Source: Antilocapra americana (taxonomy: Eukaryota > Chordata > Mammalia > Artiodactyla > Antilocapridae). From it: a DNA stretch of 64,000 bases. Where the stretch lies: NCBI GenBank assembly GCA_007570785.1, contig ML660774.1, positions 5,449,433-5,513,432 of the forward strand, read 5' to 3'. Every line of letters starts with the position of its first letter. Within the stretch, counting starts at the first letter, position 1. Of the stretch, positions 1-11,485 are shown one piece after another. A program made the position numbers and the translations under genes. The notes beneath the pieces are model-generated. The model saw nothing but the letters and a program-made list of their open reading frames with translations. It had not been told where the DNA came from and ran no database searches.

Positions 1-1945
1 TCCTGCAGTTCGCCCAAGTTACTGTCTATTGAATTGGTGATGCCATCCAACCATCTCACGCCTTCTGCCTTCAGTCTTTCCCAGCATCATGGTCTTTTCT
101 AATGAGTCAGCTGTTCGCATCAGGTGGCCTAAGTATTGGAGCTTCAGCTTCAGCATCAGTTCTTCCAAGGAGTATTTAGGGTTGATTTCCTTTAGGATTT
201 GATCTCCTTGCTTGCCAAGGAACTCTCAAGAGTCTTCTCCAGCACCACAGTTGGAAAACATCAATTCTTCAGTGCTCTTCCTTCTTTACTGTCCAGCTCC
301 CACATCTGTACATGACTACTGGAAAGACCATAGCCTTGGCTACATGGACCTTTGTTGGCAAAGTGATGTCTCTGCTTTTTAACGCACTGTCTAGGTGTGT
401 CACAGCTTTCCTCTCAAGAAGCAATCATCTTCTAATTTCACATCTGCGGTCACCAACCACAGCGATTTTAGAGCTCGAGAAGAGGATACTGTCACTGCTC
501 CTACCTTTTCTACTTCTATTTGCCATGAAGTGGAGGAAGAGGATGCCATGATCTGTTTTTTTTTTTTTTTAATTGTGTTGGTTTTGCCATACAGTGACAT
601 GAAACCGCCATGGGTTTACATATGCTCCCCCTCCAGAACCCCCCTCCCTCCTCCCTCCTGATTCCCTCCCCCTGGGGCATCTTGGTGCACCAGCCCCGAG
701 CATCAACCCTGGGCTGGCAATTGATTTCACATATGATAATTAACATGTTTCAATGCCATTCTCCCATATCATCCCACCCTTGCCCTCTTCCACAGAGTCC
801 ACGAGTCTCTTCTATACATCTGCATTCCTTTTGCTGTCTCGCATGCAGGGTTCTCATTACCATCTTTCTAAATTCCATATATTGAGTTTTAAGCCAGCTT
901 TTTCCTCCTCTCCTCCTTTATCCTCATCAACAGGCTCTTTAGTTCCTCTTCTCTTTCTGCCACTAGAGTGGTGTCATTTGCACATCTGAGGTTGTTGATA
1001 CTTCTCCGGGCAGTCTTGATTCCAACCTGTAACTCATCCAGCCCAGCATTTCACAGGATGTGCTCTGTGTATAAGTTAAATAAACAGGGTGACAATAAAC
1101 AGCCTTGTTGTACCCCTTTCTCAGTCCTGAACGAATCAGTTTTTCCATATAGGGTTCTAACTGTTGCTTCTTGACCCACATACAGGTTCCTCAGGAGACA
1201 GGTAAGATGGTCTGGTATTCCCATCTCTTTAAGAGTTTTCCACTATTTGTTATGACCCATACAGTTAGAGGCTTAAAGTGTAGTCAGTGAAAGAGAGGTA
1301 GATGTTTTTTCTGGGATTCTCTCTGTGATCAAACAAATGTTGGAAATTTGATCTCTGGTTCCTCTGCCTTTTCTAAATCCAACTTGAACATCTGGAAGTT
1401 CTCGGTTCACTTAAAGCTGAAGCCTAGCTTGGAGGATTTCACTTATACTAGCGTGGGAGATGAGTACAATTGTCTGGTGTTTTGAGCATTCTTTAGTACT
1501 GCCCTTCTTGGGGACTGGGTTGAGGACTGACCTGTCTAGTCCTGTGGCCACTGCTGAGTTTTCCAAATCTGTTAACATATTGAGTGCAGCACTTTAATAG
1601 CATCGTCTTTTAGGATTTGAAATGGCTGTATGGAGTTTGGAGTCCCATCACCTCACTAGCGTTGTTGGCAGCAGTGCTCCCTAAGGCCCGCTTGACTCCA
1701 TTCTCCGCAGCGTCTGGCTCTGAGTGAGGCGCCGCACCATCATGGTTAGCCAGGTCGTTAAAGTCTTGTCTGTACAGTTCTTCTGTGCATCCTTTCCATC
1801 TCTTCTTGATCACTTCTGCATCTGCATCTCTTAGGTTCTTTACCATTTCTGTCCTTTATTGTGCCCATCTTTGGAAGAAATGTTCCTTTGATGTTTCCAA
1901 TTTCCTGAAGGAGATCTCTAGCCCTAACCTTTCTGTTTTCCAAGA
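1..1945 (-). mobile_element. BovB (RTE) LINE fragment, antisense, interrupted by L1
   Basis: The minus strand reads through the 3' half of the ruminant RTE element BovB. Reverse-complement words such as the reverse transcriptase segment, CTTTCCCAGCATCATGG and CTCTTGAGAGTCC-like 3' tail sequence are recognisable. It runs off the left edge of the window, so its 3' end is missing. A younger L1 splits it at 556-882. The match fades near 1945. The reverse transcriptase frame is broken by many stops and shifts; it is a dead copy. Confidence 0.9.
556..882 (-). mobile_element. Ruminant L1 3' end nested in BovB (antisense)
   Basis: A run of about 15 T (the poly-A tail read in reverse) opens the insertion after BovB sequence ending GCCATGATCT. 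BovB resumes at TTGAGTTTTAAGCCAGC. The inserted sequence is the reverse complement of the L1 3' UTR seen in sense at 58790-59145, including the GGCAATTGATTTCACAT and CTTTCTAAATTCCATATA blocks. It is 5' truncated. No clean target duplication is visible, and about a dozen expected BovB bases are missing at the junction. Confidence 0.88.
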
Positions 1946-2079
1946 AATAAACAAAGTCAAATCCTGTCATTTTTCTACTCTATTCTTTCACCTTCTAGCT
2001 TCTGTGAATAAACCAAACCATCCTAAGAAAGCCATAATAAAAGCCTTGAATATGCTTGAAACCATGAAGTAAACATGGA
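1946..2079. other. Unassigned sequence between BovB and old L1
   Basis: AT-rich sequence with no frame or repeat I can name. It may be the upstream part of the following old L1. Confidence 0.3.
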
Positions 2080-2210
2080 TAGGTTAGAGAGGTCATAAAA
2101 TGGACAAAACATAAAAGAAAAACAATTGGATTTCATCAAAAGCAAATCTTCTACTTATGAAAAAATGCCTTTCAGAAAATGAAAAGGCAAGCTTCATTTT
2201 ACATATTTTT

Positions 2211-2320
2211 GCATATTTATGTATGTGTGCATGTGACAAGTATATGTACCATTATATATATGTATATTTGACATATGCATACATACATGCCCATGTATAT
2301 GTATGTTGTATATGTCAAAT
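2211..2320. repeat. TATG/TACA-rich simple repeat
   Basis: Imperfect alternating purine-pyrimidine repeats (tatgtatgtgtgcatg, gtatatgtatgttgtatatg) occupy this interval inside the old L1. Confidence 0.7.
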
Positions 2321-2603
2321 GACTCATATCTAAAATATATAAAGAGCTCCTATAAATCAGTAACAAGATAAGCAATGCAGTTTACAAATGAACAAAATTC
2401 TTATAACAGAAACTATGCAGATGATACACAAATGTTTAATGAACACATGAAAAAGTGTTCAACATCATTAAGCCATCAGGGAACTGAAAATTAAAACTAC
2501 AATGAAATACTACCACTCACCCACTAGAATAGCTAAAATTAAAAAGATTCACAGCACCAAATATCGGTGAAGATGTGGAACAAGTGAATTCTCATATATT
2601 GTT

Positions 2604-2883
2604 GTTGCTGCTGCTAAGTCACTTCAGTCGTGTCTGACTCTGTGCGACCCCATAGACGGAAGCCCACCAGGCTCCCTGGTCCCTGGGATTCTCCAGGCAA
2701 GAACACTGGAGTGGGTTGCCATTTCCGACAAGGAAATGCATGAAAGTGAAAAGGGAAAGTGACGTCTCTCAGTCTCATGTCCGACTCTTAGTGACCCCAT
2801 GGACTGCAGCCCACCAGGCTCCTCTGTCCATGGGATTTTCCAGGCAAGAGGACTGGAGTGGGGTGCCATTGCCTTCTCCGCAT
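2604..2883 (-). mobile_element. BOV-A2 SINE (dimer), antisense
   Basis: Two tandem BovA-type monomers are visible on the minus strand. Each has the block read here as GACCCCAT followed by 'ccaccaggctcc' and 'ctggagtggg'. They are joined by an A-rich linker (gaaagtgaaaagggaaagtg). Flanks 'catatattgttg' and 'catgcattgttg' resemble a degraded target duplication. The SINE sits inside the old L1, so it is younger. Confidence 0.88.
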
Positions 2884-3112
2884 GCATTGTTGATGGGAGT
2901 GTAAAATGTAAAATGTCAAGATTTGTTTAGATACTGGCAATTTCTTATGTAAAGTTAAACATATCTTCCCTTTTCCCCAGCAATTGATTTCCTAAGTATT
3001 TTACATAAAACAAATGAAACTTCATTTTTATAGCAACTTTATTCATAATGGGCCCAAACTAGAATGAGCAAGTGAAATTATGTAACAAATTGTAGTATAT
3101 TCATGTAATAGA

Positions 3113-3300
3113 TGGATCTTCCTGGTAGCTCAGCTGGTAAAGAATCTGCCTGCAATGCAGGAGACCCCAGTTCAATTCCTGGGTTGGGGAGATCCACTGG
3201 AGAAGGGATAGGCTACCCACTCCAGTATTCTGGCCTGGAAAATTCCATAGACTGTATAATCCATGGGATCGCAGGGTTGGACATAACTGAACTACTTTTA
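3113..3300 (+). mobile_element. Bov-tA SINE
   Basis: Starts CTTCCTGGTAGCTCAGCTGG (tRNA-Glu-like A box region), continues with the B box-like GTTCAATTCC, then the BovA part CCACTCCAGTATTCTGGCC. It is inserted in the old L1, whose sequence resumes afterwards. Confidence 0.88.
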
Positions 3301-3667
3301 CTCACAATAGAGCACAGCTTGGTAATACCAAAAATGAATTACTGGTGCAAGCAACAATGAGGAGGAACCTCAAAATATTCCATTAAGTGAAAGGATTCAG
3401 AGCAGATACTGCATGACTGTTTATATTAAGAGTAAGAACAAATAAAACTTATCTGTAGCAAAAAGAAATCAGAACAGTGGTTGCCTGTGAAGATGGGGAT
3501 TGACTGTATTGGATACAGGAAGGAACATTTTGGGCATGAGGGAGATGTCCCATATTCGGTTTGGGTTTGTGGTAGATACATCTGTTAAAACTCACTGATG
3601 TGTCCATTTGAAATTTGTGTATTTCACTGCATATAGAATTTACCTAAGCAGTGACAATTTTAAAATT

Positions 3668-3848
3668 GTTGTTGTTATTGTTCAGTAGCTAAGTCATGTC
3701 CAACTCTTCGCAACCACATGGACTATAGCACTCCAGGACTCCCTGTCCCTCACTATCTCCTGGGGTTTCCCCAAGTTCATTCCATCGAATGGGTGATGCT
3801 ATCCAAACATCTCATCCTCTGCCACCCTCTTCTCCTTTTGCCTTAAAT
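3668..3848 (-). mobile_element. BovB 3' tail fragment, antisense
   Basis: TTGTTGTTATTGTTCAGTAGC at the start, then 'catggactatagcactccagg', 'ctccctgtccctcactatctc' and 'tgatgctatccaaacatctca' are the reverse complement of the BovB 3' end. It is strongly 5' truncated. Confidence 0.85.
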
Positions 3849-4085
3849 CTCAAAACCCAAAGCTGGACAGTTCAAACAACTGTAGTGGAATATGGAAAGT
3901 TTGGGGATTGCTTTCTCCTTTCATCCTGCTTCAGCCGTTTCATTTGGTCCTGGGACTGTCACACTGTCTCCACTGAACCACAGCCACAGTCCTCTTAAAA
4001 ACCACCTCTGTTGCCAATCCACTGCAGTGTTTTGCTGAATAAAGACATTTTGATCATTAAGATTATAGCATTCCCATCCTATCTA

Positions 4086-4291
4086 GGCTTCTCTGGTAGC
4101 TCAGTCGGTAAAGAACGCACCTACCAATTCAGAAGACTCAGGTTTGATCCCTGGGTTTGGAAGATCTCCTGGAGAAGGAAATAGCAACCCACTCCAGTAT
4201 TCTTGCCTGGGGAATCCCAGGGACAGAGGAGCCTGGTGAGCTACTGTCCACGGGGTCGCAAAGAGCTGGACATGACTGAGCAACTAACACT
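4086..4291 (+). mobile_element. Bov-tA SINE
   Basis: Full-length copy: GGCTTCTCTGGTAGCTCAG, GTTTGATCCCTGGG, GGAGAAGGAAATAGCAACCC, then GGGGTCGCAAAGAGCTGGA and a terminal 'gactgagcaactaacac'. Confidence 0.92.
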
Positions 4292-7169
4292 ACAATCCAT
4301 AACACACCAACCTGTCCAGGACTGTGCTGAGGAAGAGAATGAAGAGTTGATAGCGCATGGTTAGAACCATGCCTTTCAGATATTTTCATCCATTTCTAAA
4401 TAGAAAAAAAAAAGAGCCCAATTTTAGTTCTTGGATATAGATTGCATGTTTTAACAGTTTTATTGTTCGTATTCACTAAAATGATAAATAATTTTAAAAC
4501 ATTTCCCCATATTGTGTGTTCCAGATAGGCCAAAAGAATTAAATTCATATTTCTTCAAGGTAGGTCATGAAAGATGCACATATTATTTTAGAATATCACA
4601 AATAGCATTGAGGAGATATAAAAGCAGTATTAATAACTCTGTTGACTGCGATACTAATTGTGTGTCTCCCTGTACTATTTTATCCTGCTCTTAAAGTGAA
4701 ATGAAATACATCCATTTTCTTCTTAGTCTTCTTATTTTTATTTTGTTTATTTTTATTTTTTGCATTTTGAAAATCAATTAAACAGGCATGTTGGAAATTG
4801 TGAAAGAGGAGAATGTGAGAGCCAAGAGCAAAATGCTTTTAAAGACTGAGATTTCGTTTAGTCTTGGATGCCATTATAGTGAATAATGGGAACTGATCCT
4901 AGACTTCAAAAGAAATATGACCATATGGTCTTACCATTCAGCACTTAATGCTGCTATGAGTTTCCAGTTCTACCCCAACTTTTCATTTCCCCAGTGTTCC
5001 CCCTCACCTCTGTCATCTTACAAAAACGAAAGGAATCTGAAACCCTTTTTCACGTTTTCTGAAATACTTCCTGGTGCTGAGAAAAAAACCTTTTCTTTCT
5101 GAGAGTAGGGTTTCATAAAGAAAGATAAAAACCCGAAACATTCATCAGATCCCCTAGGCTAATTACTGCGTCTCCAAAGTTTTTATTCCTTTTAAATATG
5201 AACTCCTTAAAATGATTCATTTAGAGATCAAAATGATTAATCCTTCTCAGTCACTACAAATGTCAGTGGCGGGATTAAAGGATTTAGATGGCCATGTTTA
5301 CTCAACCTTAAATTTCTGTACTTAAAGACATGAGTTAAATAGCTCTAGTTTATCATTGTTTCATGTGATTGTTCTCCTCTTTAGTTCCCTCCTTTAGCTC
5401 CCCTGCCTAACTGATTGTTAACTAATTTTGGCTGTTAAGTAGGTAAGTGCCTCTTTCAGGCTTGGCAACCAACCTGCTTTGTAGATTACCTACCAGAAGG
5501 TGTGAGTAGATAGACGTAGCTTATAGCCCTCCTCCGGACTCAGTGGGGGTAATCCTCTCCCCCTGCCTCAGCCTTTATTGGTCTGATGTCCTGAGCCCCA
5601 GATTACTGCTAAACTTGTATCTGGTTCCTTGCCACGTTGCCGATTTTCGATCCACATTATTAGACACCTGCTGCTTCACGCCACACCGCACACACATTTA
5701 TACCAACAGCGACTGCAGTCTGATTATCAGATGCCAGCAGACATGTTGTAGGCGTATTATCGTTCATCGTTGGGTCTTGAGTTGTTCTAAAGAACTAATT
5801 ACTAAGTGAAAAATAAAAAGCAAATTCATTTTCAGAACACTTTTGAGAAAAATATTAAGTTTACAGTAATTGACCTCACCCAAATGGTTGCTAATGTCAG
5901 AATTGCACTGCTTTGCAGTTGGGAATCTAAATCCTTCATGGTACATGCTTAAGAAGATGCTCTTTCTTTATAAGTCAGCAGACTCACAACCTAATATTTC
6001 TCCTTTGCGCCACTAAACCTCTTCAGCATCCACATGTTTGGCCTCCCCTGGAGGCTTCACAAATCTTATCTTGAAGAAAATATGTATCCTCTGGGGCCCT
6101 TCATGCTAATCCTGCTTTTCCCTGCTTGCAAGTACGCTGGGGGTTTTCCCTTCTCGCGACTCATCAAGTTCCCTGTGCAGTCTCAACCACACACTTCCAG
6201 GAGAGGTGCCGTTCACAGCTGAGTTGCAGATGAACGCTGAGCGAGTAGCCTGCCGTGGCTTCCGTTAGACCTGTGTCCTGAGTAATAGATTGGGTTATAA
6301 ACAGGCTGTGTCACAGTCATTTCCTCTGTCCTCTAGAAATTCGAGACTATCGTTATGTGTTCTAGATGTTAATATCCTGTGAATAGGTAAATTGAGAAAG
6401 TGATGAATACCATTGAAGATATTTATGTTTTATAGTCAGTAAAATGGGAAGGGAAAGTTAAGGTATTGAGTGGGATTTTAAGTTAATTTTTCAAATTTAT
6501 CAATAGTTTTGGGTAGGGTTTTGTAAGTAAAGGTTTATACTCTCATTGAAATCTCTATTGCATGTTCAAGGATGGATATTTTGTTCAAATAGTGACAAAT
6601 TTAACTTAAGGAAATTTGGAGAGTTTCATAAAATATGCATTAGAACTTAAAGGGGAAAGAATTCCATGTGTTTGTTTTATTCTGTGATCTTACCGTTTTG
6701 CAAACACAGCAAGGGAATGCCAGATAAGACGGTGGAGACACAAGTCCACCTGTGTCAAATAAGAAATGTTTGTCTAATTTGTAGATTTGTGTTATGGCTC
6801 CACTCTTGAGGATGGTCGCTCCCTATCTGAGAACAGATAATTCTGTCCAAACTGACAGCACCAAGGAAAATACTTAAAGACAGTTATAGGTTATTGTATC
6901 TCTTTGTATTACGTTTATATTGATTCTTAAAAAAAATAGATGCTTATTCTCCTTTAAAAAACCCATCTATGATGAAGGGAAGAACTGAAGTAAAAGAAAA
7001 ACATTGCTCCCATAGTTCTTACCCCGCTTCATTTCTTTACAGTAAATGAGGAAGGATTTTTAAAACGTAGCTTCTCCAAGAAGAAGCTGATTAATTTCTA
7101 ATTATTGAATAAGAGCTGTTAAACAGAAAATCAAAAAAAATGTCTTTCAAGAAAATACTTTCATTTTTC
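4292..7169. other. Intron, no recognised gene or repeat
   Basis: Mostly AT-rich unique sequence. The 5520-5810 part is richer in C and has an 88-codon open frame without splice or codon-use support. I see no exon, RNA gene or confident transposon. Confidence 0.5.
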
Positions 7170-7660
7170 TTTCTTGTAGTTAATACAAATTATCAGGCAA
7201 AGTAAAAATTCAAAACCATAAAATAGAAAATTACCGATTTCCTTCACAGCTCCTGTATGATCCAACATCAAAGTTTTAGAGCCCTCCTCACCTTCATTCA
7301 TGCTCCAAACCATACACATTTGTTTAATTTGTTGATTCTCCTTCTTAGTTTCCAAAAATGGGATGATATTTATATACACTACTTTGCAACTTGTACTTTT
7401 TTACTTAAAATATGTATAATAGGCTTCCCTCCCAGAACAGAAGATATAAGTCCAAACCCATTCTTTCTACTAGCCATGTAGTCTTCCACGAAAGGAACAT
7501 ATAACTTATTTAGCCATTCTCTTTCTGGTAAACATTCCAGTTATTTTAATTTTTGCAACAACGTCATAATGGAAATTATTTGTACAGATATGTTTGAGAT
7601 TAGCTGATTTTATTTTTCTAGGATATAGTCTCAAAGGTAGACTTTATGAGCTAAAGAATA
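7170..7660 (-). mobile_element. Old L1/HAL1-like fragment, antisense
   Basis: The order 'aaaaatgggatgatatttat', 'ctttgcaacttgtacttttttac', 'cattctctttctggtaaacattcc' and 'ttttgcaacaacgtcataatgg' follows the antisense 3' region of an old mammalian L1/HAL1 family. Divergence is high and edges are approximate. Confidence 0.55.
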
Positions 7661-7929
7661 TTTTAAGTTTAATAGAAAAATACATTTGAAAATTAAAGCA
7701 GTATATTAGAAGACAAAGAAAAAAATAGTAGAATAAAGTAATAAGAATCTGTGTAGCAGACCCACAGAATCCACTGCTTCTTAAGAGAACATGATGCTTG
7801 TTTCCAGTAGACGTTTTATTACCAACGACCTATAGTCCATCTCCTCATTGCAAGTTTGCTGTAGGGTATGCAGCACTTGCAGGGTGGTATAGAAGAAAAC
7901 CAACAGATAAAAACAAGGTCGGTGAAGTT

Positions 7930-8545
7930 ATATAGAAACCGGAACCCTCACACGTGGGTGTTGGGACAGCAACAGGGTAGCTGCCGCTGTGGCAAACAGT
8001 CCAGAAGTTCCTCAAAAGGTGAAACAGAACTCTCACAGGTGCATGCACAAGAGAAATGAAAACATGGTACTCCACTGTAGCCAAAAAAGGGAAACAGCTC
8101 AAATCTCCATTGACTGTTGAACAGAGGAAGAAAACGTGGTGCATCCATCCATACAACGGAGTATTATTTGACCGTAAGAAGTGAATGCTGACACATGCTA
8201 TAAGGTGTGTGGCTCTTGAAAACACTATTTTAAGTGAAAACAGCCAGTCGCAGAAGTCTACATGTTATAGGGCCCCTTTTCTTTGAAATGTCTAGAACAG
8301 GCAACTCTGTCGTGAGAAAAAGTGCTGCACTGCTTGCCTAGGGCTGGAGGGAGTGGTGGAGTGAGAGGAGAGGTAGGAGGTGACTGATCGTGGGCACAAG
8401 GGTGGCAAAACCCTCGTAAAGTTGATCGTGATGATAGTTGCACACCACCACGTGTGTGCTGAAGACTGTTGACGTGTACACTTCACACAGGTCCGTTGTG
8501 TGGTTTGTGAGTTAGTATCTCAACAAAGCCGTTTTGGAAAAAAAG
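7930..8545 (+). mobile_element. Old L1 ORF2 C-terminus and 3' UTR
   Basis: Recognisable sense L1 order: 'gccaaaaaagggaaacagctc', 'acaacggagtattatttgacc', 'gtgaatgctgacacatgct', then 3' UTR words such as 'cttgcctagggctggaggga' and 'gggtggcaaaaccctcgtaaa'. It has lost coding capacity. A 126-codon antisense frame over it is incidental. Confidence 0.72.
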
Positions 8546-8781
8546 AACAAGCAGCTGAAAGAAAGAGGCCAACTCCAGACATTCGAGCATCTATACGGGA
8601 GCAGGGGGAAAACGTGGGAGTTCCCGAGTTAGGCCACCCTCCCTGGGGCTCTGAAGCCACTGCAGGTGCCTGAGGCTAGCTCCGCGTGTAGAGTTGTTTC
8701 CTCGTCACCTCACTCAGACATAGCAGATGTCTTAGCTCTTGACGACCGTCCCTGCATTGCAGCTTTGAAAAATCCCTTCTT

Positions 8782-9099
8782 GGGCCTCCCTGGTGGCTCA
8801 GTGGCGAAGAATCTGCCTGCCAATGCAAGAAACATGGGTTCGATCCCTGGCCCAGGAAGATCCCACATGCCACAGGAAAACTAAGCCCATGCACCACAAC
8901 TATTGAGCCTGTTCTCTAGAGTCCAGGGGCGCAGCTGCTAAGGCCTGGATGCCTGGAGCCTGTGCTCAGCAACGAGAGCAGCCAGCGCCATGAGAAGCCT
9001 GCTCACCGCAGCTGGAGAGCAGCCTCCACTCACCACAACTAGAGAAAAGCCCGCCTAGCAACGAAGACCCAGCATAGTCAAAAATAAATAAATAAATGG
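8782..9099 (+). mobile_element. CHR-2-type tRNA-derived SINE
   Basis: Begins GGGCCTCCCTGGTGGCTCAG with an internal GGGTTCGATCCCTGG, then a long non-BovA body: CCACATGCC, 'gcccatgcaccacaactattg', 'caacgagagcagcc', 'cgaagacccagcatagtc'. It ends in (AAAT)n at 9089-9099. This body is typical of cetartiodactyl CHR SINEs and separates it from Bov-tA. Confidence 0.82.
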
Positions 9100-10449
9100 A
9101 GAACATTTTTAAAAAAGAAAAAGCCCATCTTGCTCAGATTAGGTTACAGACACCATGTAAGAAAAAAGTCATTTTGCAAGCCCCTGTTCTTTTATTAAAG
9201 AGATGCCTATGCTTGGTGCCAGCCTCATCTGAAGTTATTTGTTTTCACACAGTCCTTTCTACTTTGTCACATGCCCTCACTCATTTGTCAAAATGTGGAC
9301 CTTTTTTTTTTTTTAATGATGCAACTTGCCTGGACTGTTTATTCAGTTTTTCTTTTATAGATTTTTCAAATTTATGAGTGTCATAAAACAAAAATGCCTA
9401 ATCTAGTCCAAGCTAACCTTGCCTTTTAATCACAAGAAATTTCATCCTCAGGTATACTTTATTCTTGCTGCAATTTATTATTTTGGGACTGTTTCAAATT
9501 GTAATGGGAAACTCTGTGGTTGGCCTTGCTGATCAAGGTTATCAAAATTCAATGTGCAGGAGATAAATACTGATTTCATCAGACTCAGCCAAAAAGAATT
9601 AATATAAAGACTCCAGAGGGCAAAGAAAGAAATTAAAGTAGTGGTATTAGAACCATTGCAAAGAACGCAATCTGAAAAAAAAGCATGGAAAATAAGAATA
9701 AAGGTATCCTCATTTCTTTTAGGTTATTTGAAGCCAAAGATGACTTTAAGCAAGATGGTCATGTTTTTAGTCTGGTTCCAGAGCATCTTTGCCACCTTTC
9801 TCAGCCAATCTCTTTCCACTTCTCCACATTGACTTAAAGTCTTGCCTGAACAACTACGCCCAAGCCCCAAACTCCCAGCTCATGGTACCTCAGCCAACTG
9901 CCTCTTCTCCCAATCAGGAATCCTTCTTCCTTCTTCCTTCTGTTTGTCAAAAGTGGCTGTGCTTTCCATTAGATTATATCTCATCTTGCTAAACATTGCT
10001 CACCTGTAGGAAAAAAATATAATAGCTCAATTTATTCTAATTTAATAGCTAGATCTCCCCAGATATGTTTGCATTAAAATGAAGGATCCTACCAGCAAGA
10101 CTCCTTAACCTAAAGGAGAATCAACAATAATGGAATTTGAAGCACTGGGTACAAAGAGTTTTGATTGAAGGAAAAGTCAACTTTGGTGGTGATGTGACTC
10201 TTCTAAAATTATTTGAAAGCAATCCTCTCCCTCCCCTCAAATTATATATTTCTCTATCATTATTACATTTGTCCAGATGTTTATTTTTTGTCATTTTTCA
10301 TTCTGCTCCCCTTTATGCTGGTCTCATTCATGTAAAGCATCGCTTTCAAATCTTTTAAAATTTTTAATTTTTAGAACTTTTTAAATTGAATGAAAGTTTC
10401 TTTAATTCCATAATGCTTGACAATTTTTCAAAAGATTCACATATATAAT
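9100..10449. other. Intron, no recognised gene or repeat
   Basis: AT-rich sequence with a T13 run near 9302-9314 and short incidental frames of at most 93 codons. Nothing here is supported as a gene. Confidence 0.5.
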
Positions 10450-11362
10450 TCCTTAATAACCCCTTTTTGTCCTCTCTTCCTTATATCGTTCCTCCCCTCT
10501 TTCCCTCTTCCCAATGGTAACCACTAGTTTGTATTCCATAGTGGTGAATCTGCTGCTTTTTTGTTTTATTCACCAGTTTGTTGAATTTTGTAGATTCCAC
10601 ATGTGATATCATGCAGTATTTGTCCTTCTCTGTTTGACTTATTTCACTTAGCGTAATGCCCTTTGAAGTCCATCCATGTTGCTGCATATGGCAAAATTTC
10701 ATTTGTTTTTTATGGCTGAATATTATTCCATTGCATATATATGAATATGTATATATATATATATATATACTGCAGACTCTTTAATCATTGATCTGTTAAT
10801 GGACACTTAGTTTGCTTCATACTTTGGCAATTGTAAATACATTGCTATGAACATTGACATGCACGTATATTTTTGAATTAGTATTTTTTCTTAATATATA
10901 TCCAGGAGTAGAATTGCTGGGTCATATGGAGTTCCATTTGCTGTTTTTTGAGAAATCTCTATGTTATTTTCCACAGTGACTGCACCAATTTACATTCCCA
11001 CCAACAGTATAGGAGAACCTTTTCCCCCCCACATCCTCACATTTGTTATTTGTGTTATTTGTGATGATAGCCATTCTGACAGGTGTGAGGTGTTATCTCA
11101 TTGTAGTTTTGGTTTGCATTTCCCTGATGTTTAGCAAGGTTAAACATCTTTGGCCATCTCCGTTTCCTCATTGTTAAAAATGACTGTTCAGTTCTTCTGC
11201 CCATTTTTAAATCAGGTTTTGTTTTTTTGATGTTGAATTGTATGAGCTGTTATATATTGGAAATTAATTCCTTATTGGTCATATCATTTTCAAGGAAGTT
11301 CTCCCATTCAGTAGGTTGTCTTTGTTTTGTGGATGGATCCCTTTGCTCTACAAAAGTGTAAA
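10450..11362 (-). mobile_element. L1 ORF2 end and 3' UTR, antisense
   Basis: Antisense L1 order is clear: 'gtagattccacatgtgatatc', 'gactgcaccaatttacattcc', 'aattgctgggtcatatgg', 'ttctgacaggtgtgaggtg' and 'gtctttgttttgtggatgga'. It is an L1MA-like copy and contains a (TA)n tract. No open frame remains. Confidence 0.85.
10744..10769. repeat. (TA)n microsatellite
   Basis: About 11 TA units lie within the antisense L1, at a place where L1 copies normally hold a short TATATA. Confidence 0.9.
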
Positions 11363-11384
11363 AAGCATGTCTTAAACCAAGTCA

Positions 11385-11485
11385 CGACAGCCCTGAAAGA
11401 TGAAGAAACGGAGTGGTAAATGATAAAGTCCATAAGTGGCTTAAACTTAGGTTCCCTGGATTTCAAGTTTGGTGTTCTTTCCTAA
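11385..11485 (+). mobile_element. MIR-like relic
   Basis: 'gatgaagaaacggagtgg', 'aagtggcttaaacttagg' and 'ggatttcaagtttggtgttc' follow the order of the MIR/L2 'gaggaaactgag ... cccaggt' region. It is short and decayed. Confidence 0.4.

Larger units (their letters stand above)
2080..3660 (+). mobile_element. Old L1 ORF2/3' end fragment, split by two SINEs
   Basis: Sense L1 ORF2-like sequence is visible: the stretch equivalent to 'aaacaattggatttcatcaa', then 'ttcaacatcattaagccatc' and 'ccactagaatagctaaaatt'. It resumes after each SINE as 'tgttgatgggagtgtaaaat' and 'ttattcataatgggcccaaa', and ends in a decayed 3' UTR near 3660. Divergence, indels and stops show an ancient copy of an L1M-like family. 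A TATG/ACAT-rich simple stretch lies inside at 2211-2320. Confidence 0.75.

Noticed and set aside
7845..8225. 126-codon minus-strand frame
   Set aside because: It lies antisense over an old L1 3' end.
8782..8860. tRNA gene suggested by A/B box-like sequence
   Set aside because: The tRNA-like head belongs to a SINE. The same applies to every Bov-tA head here; none can form an intact cloverleaf with a normal acceptor stem.
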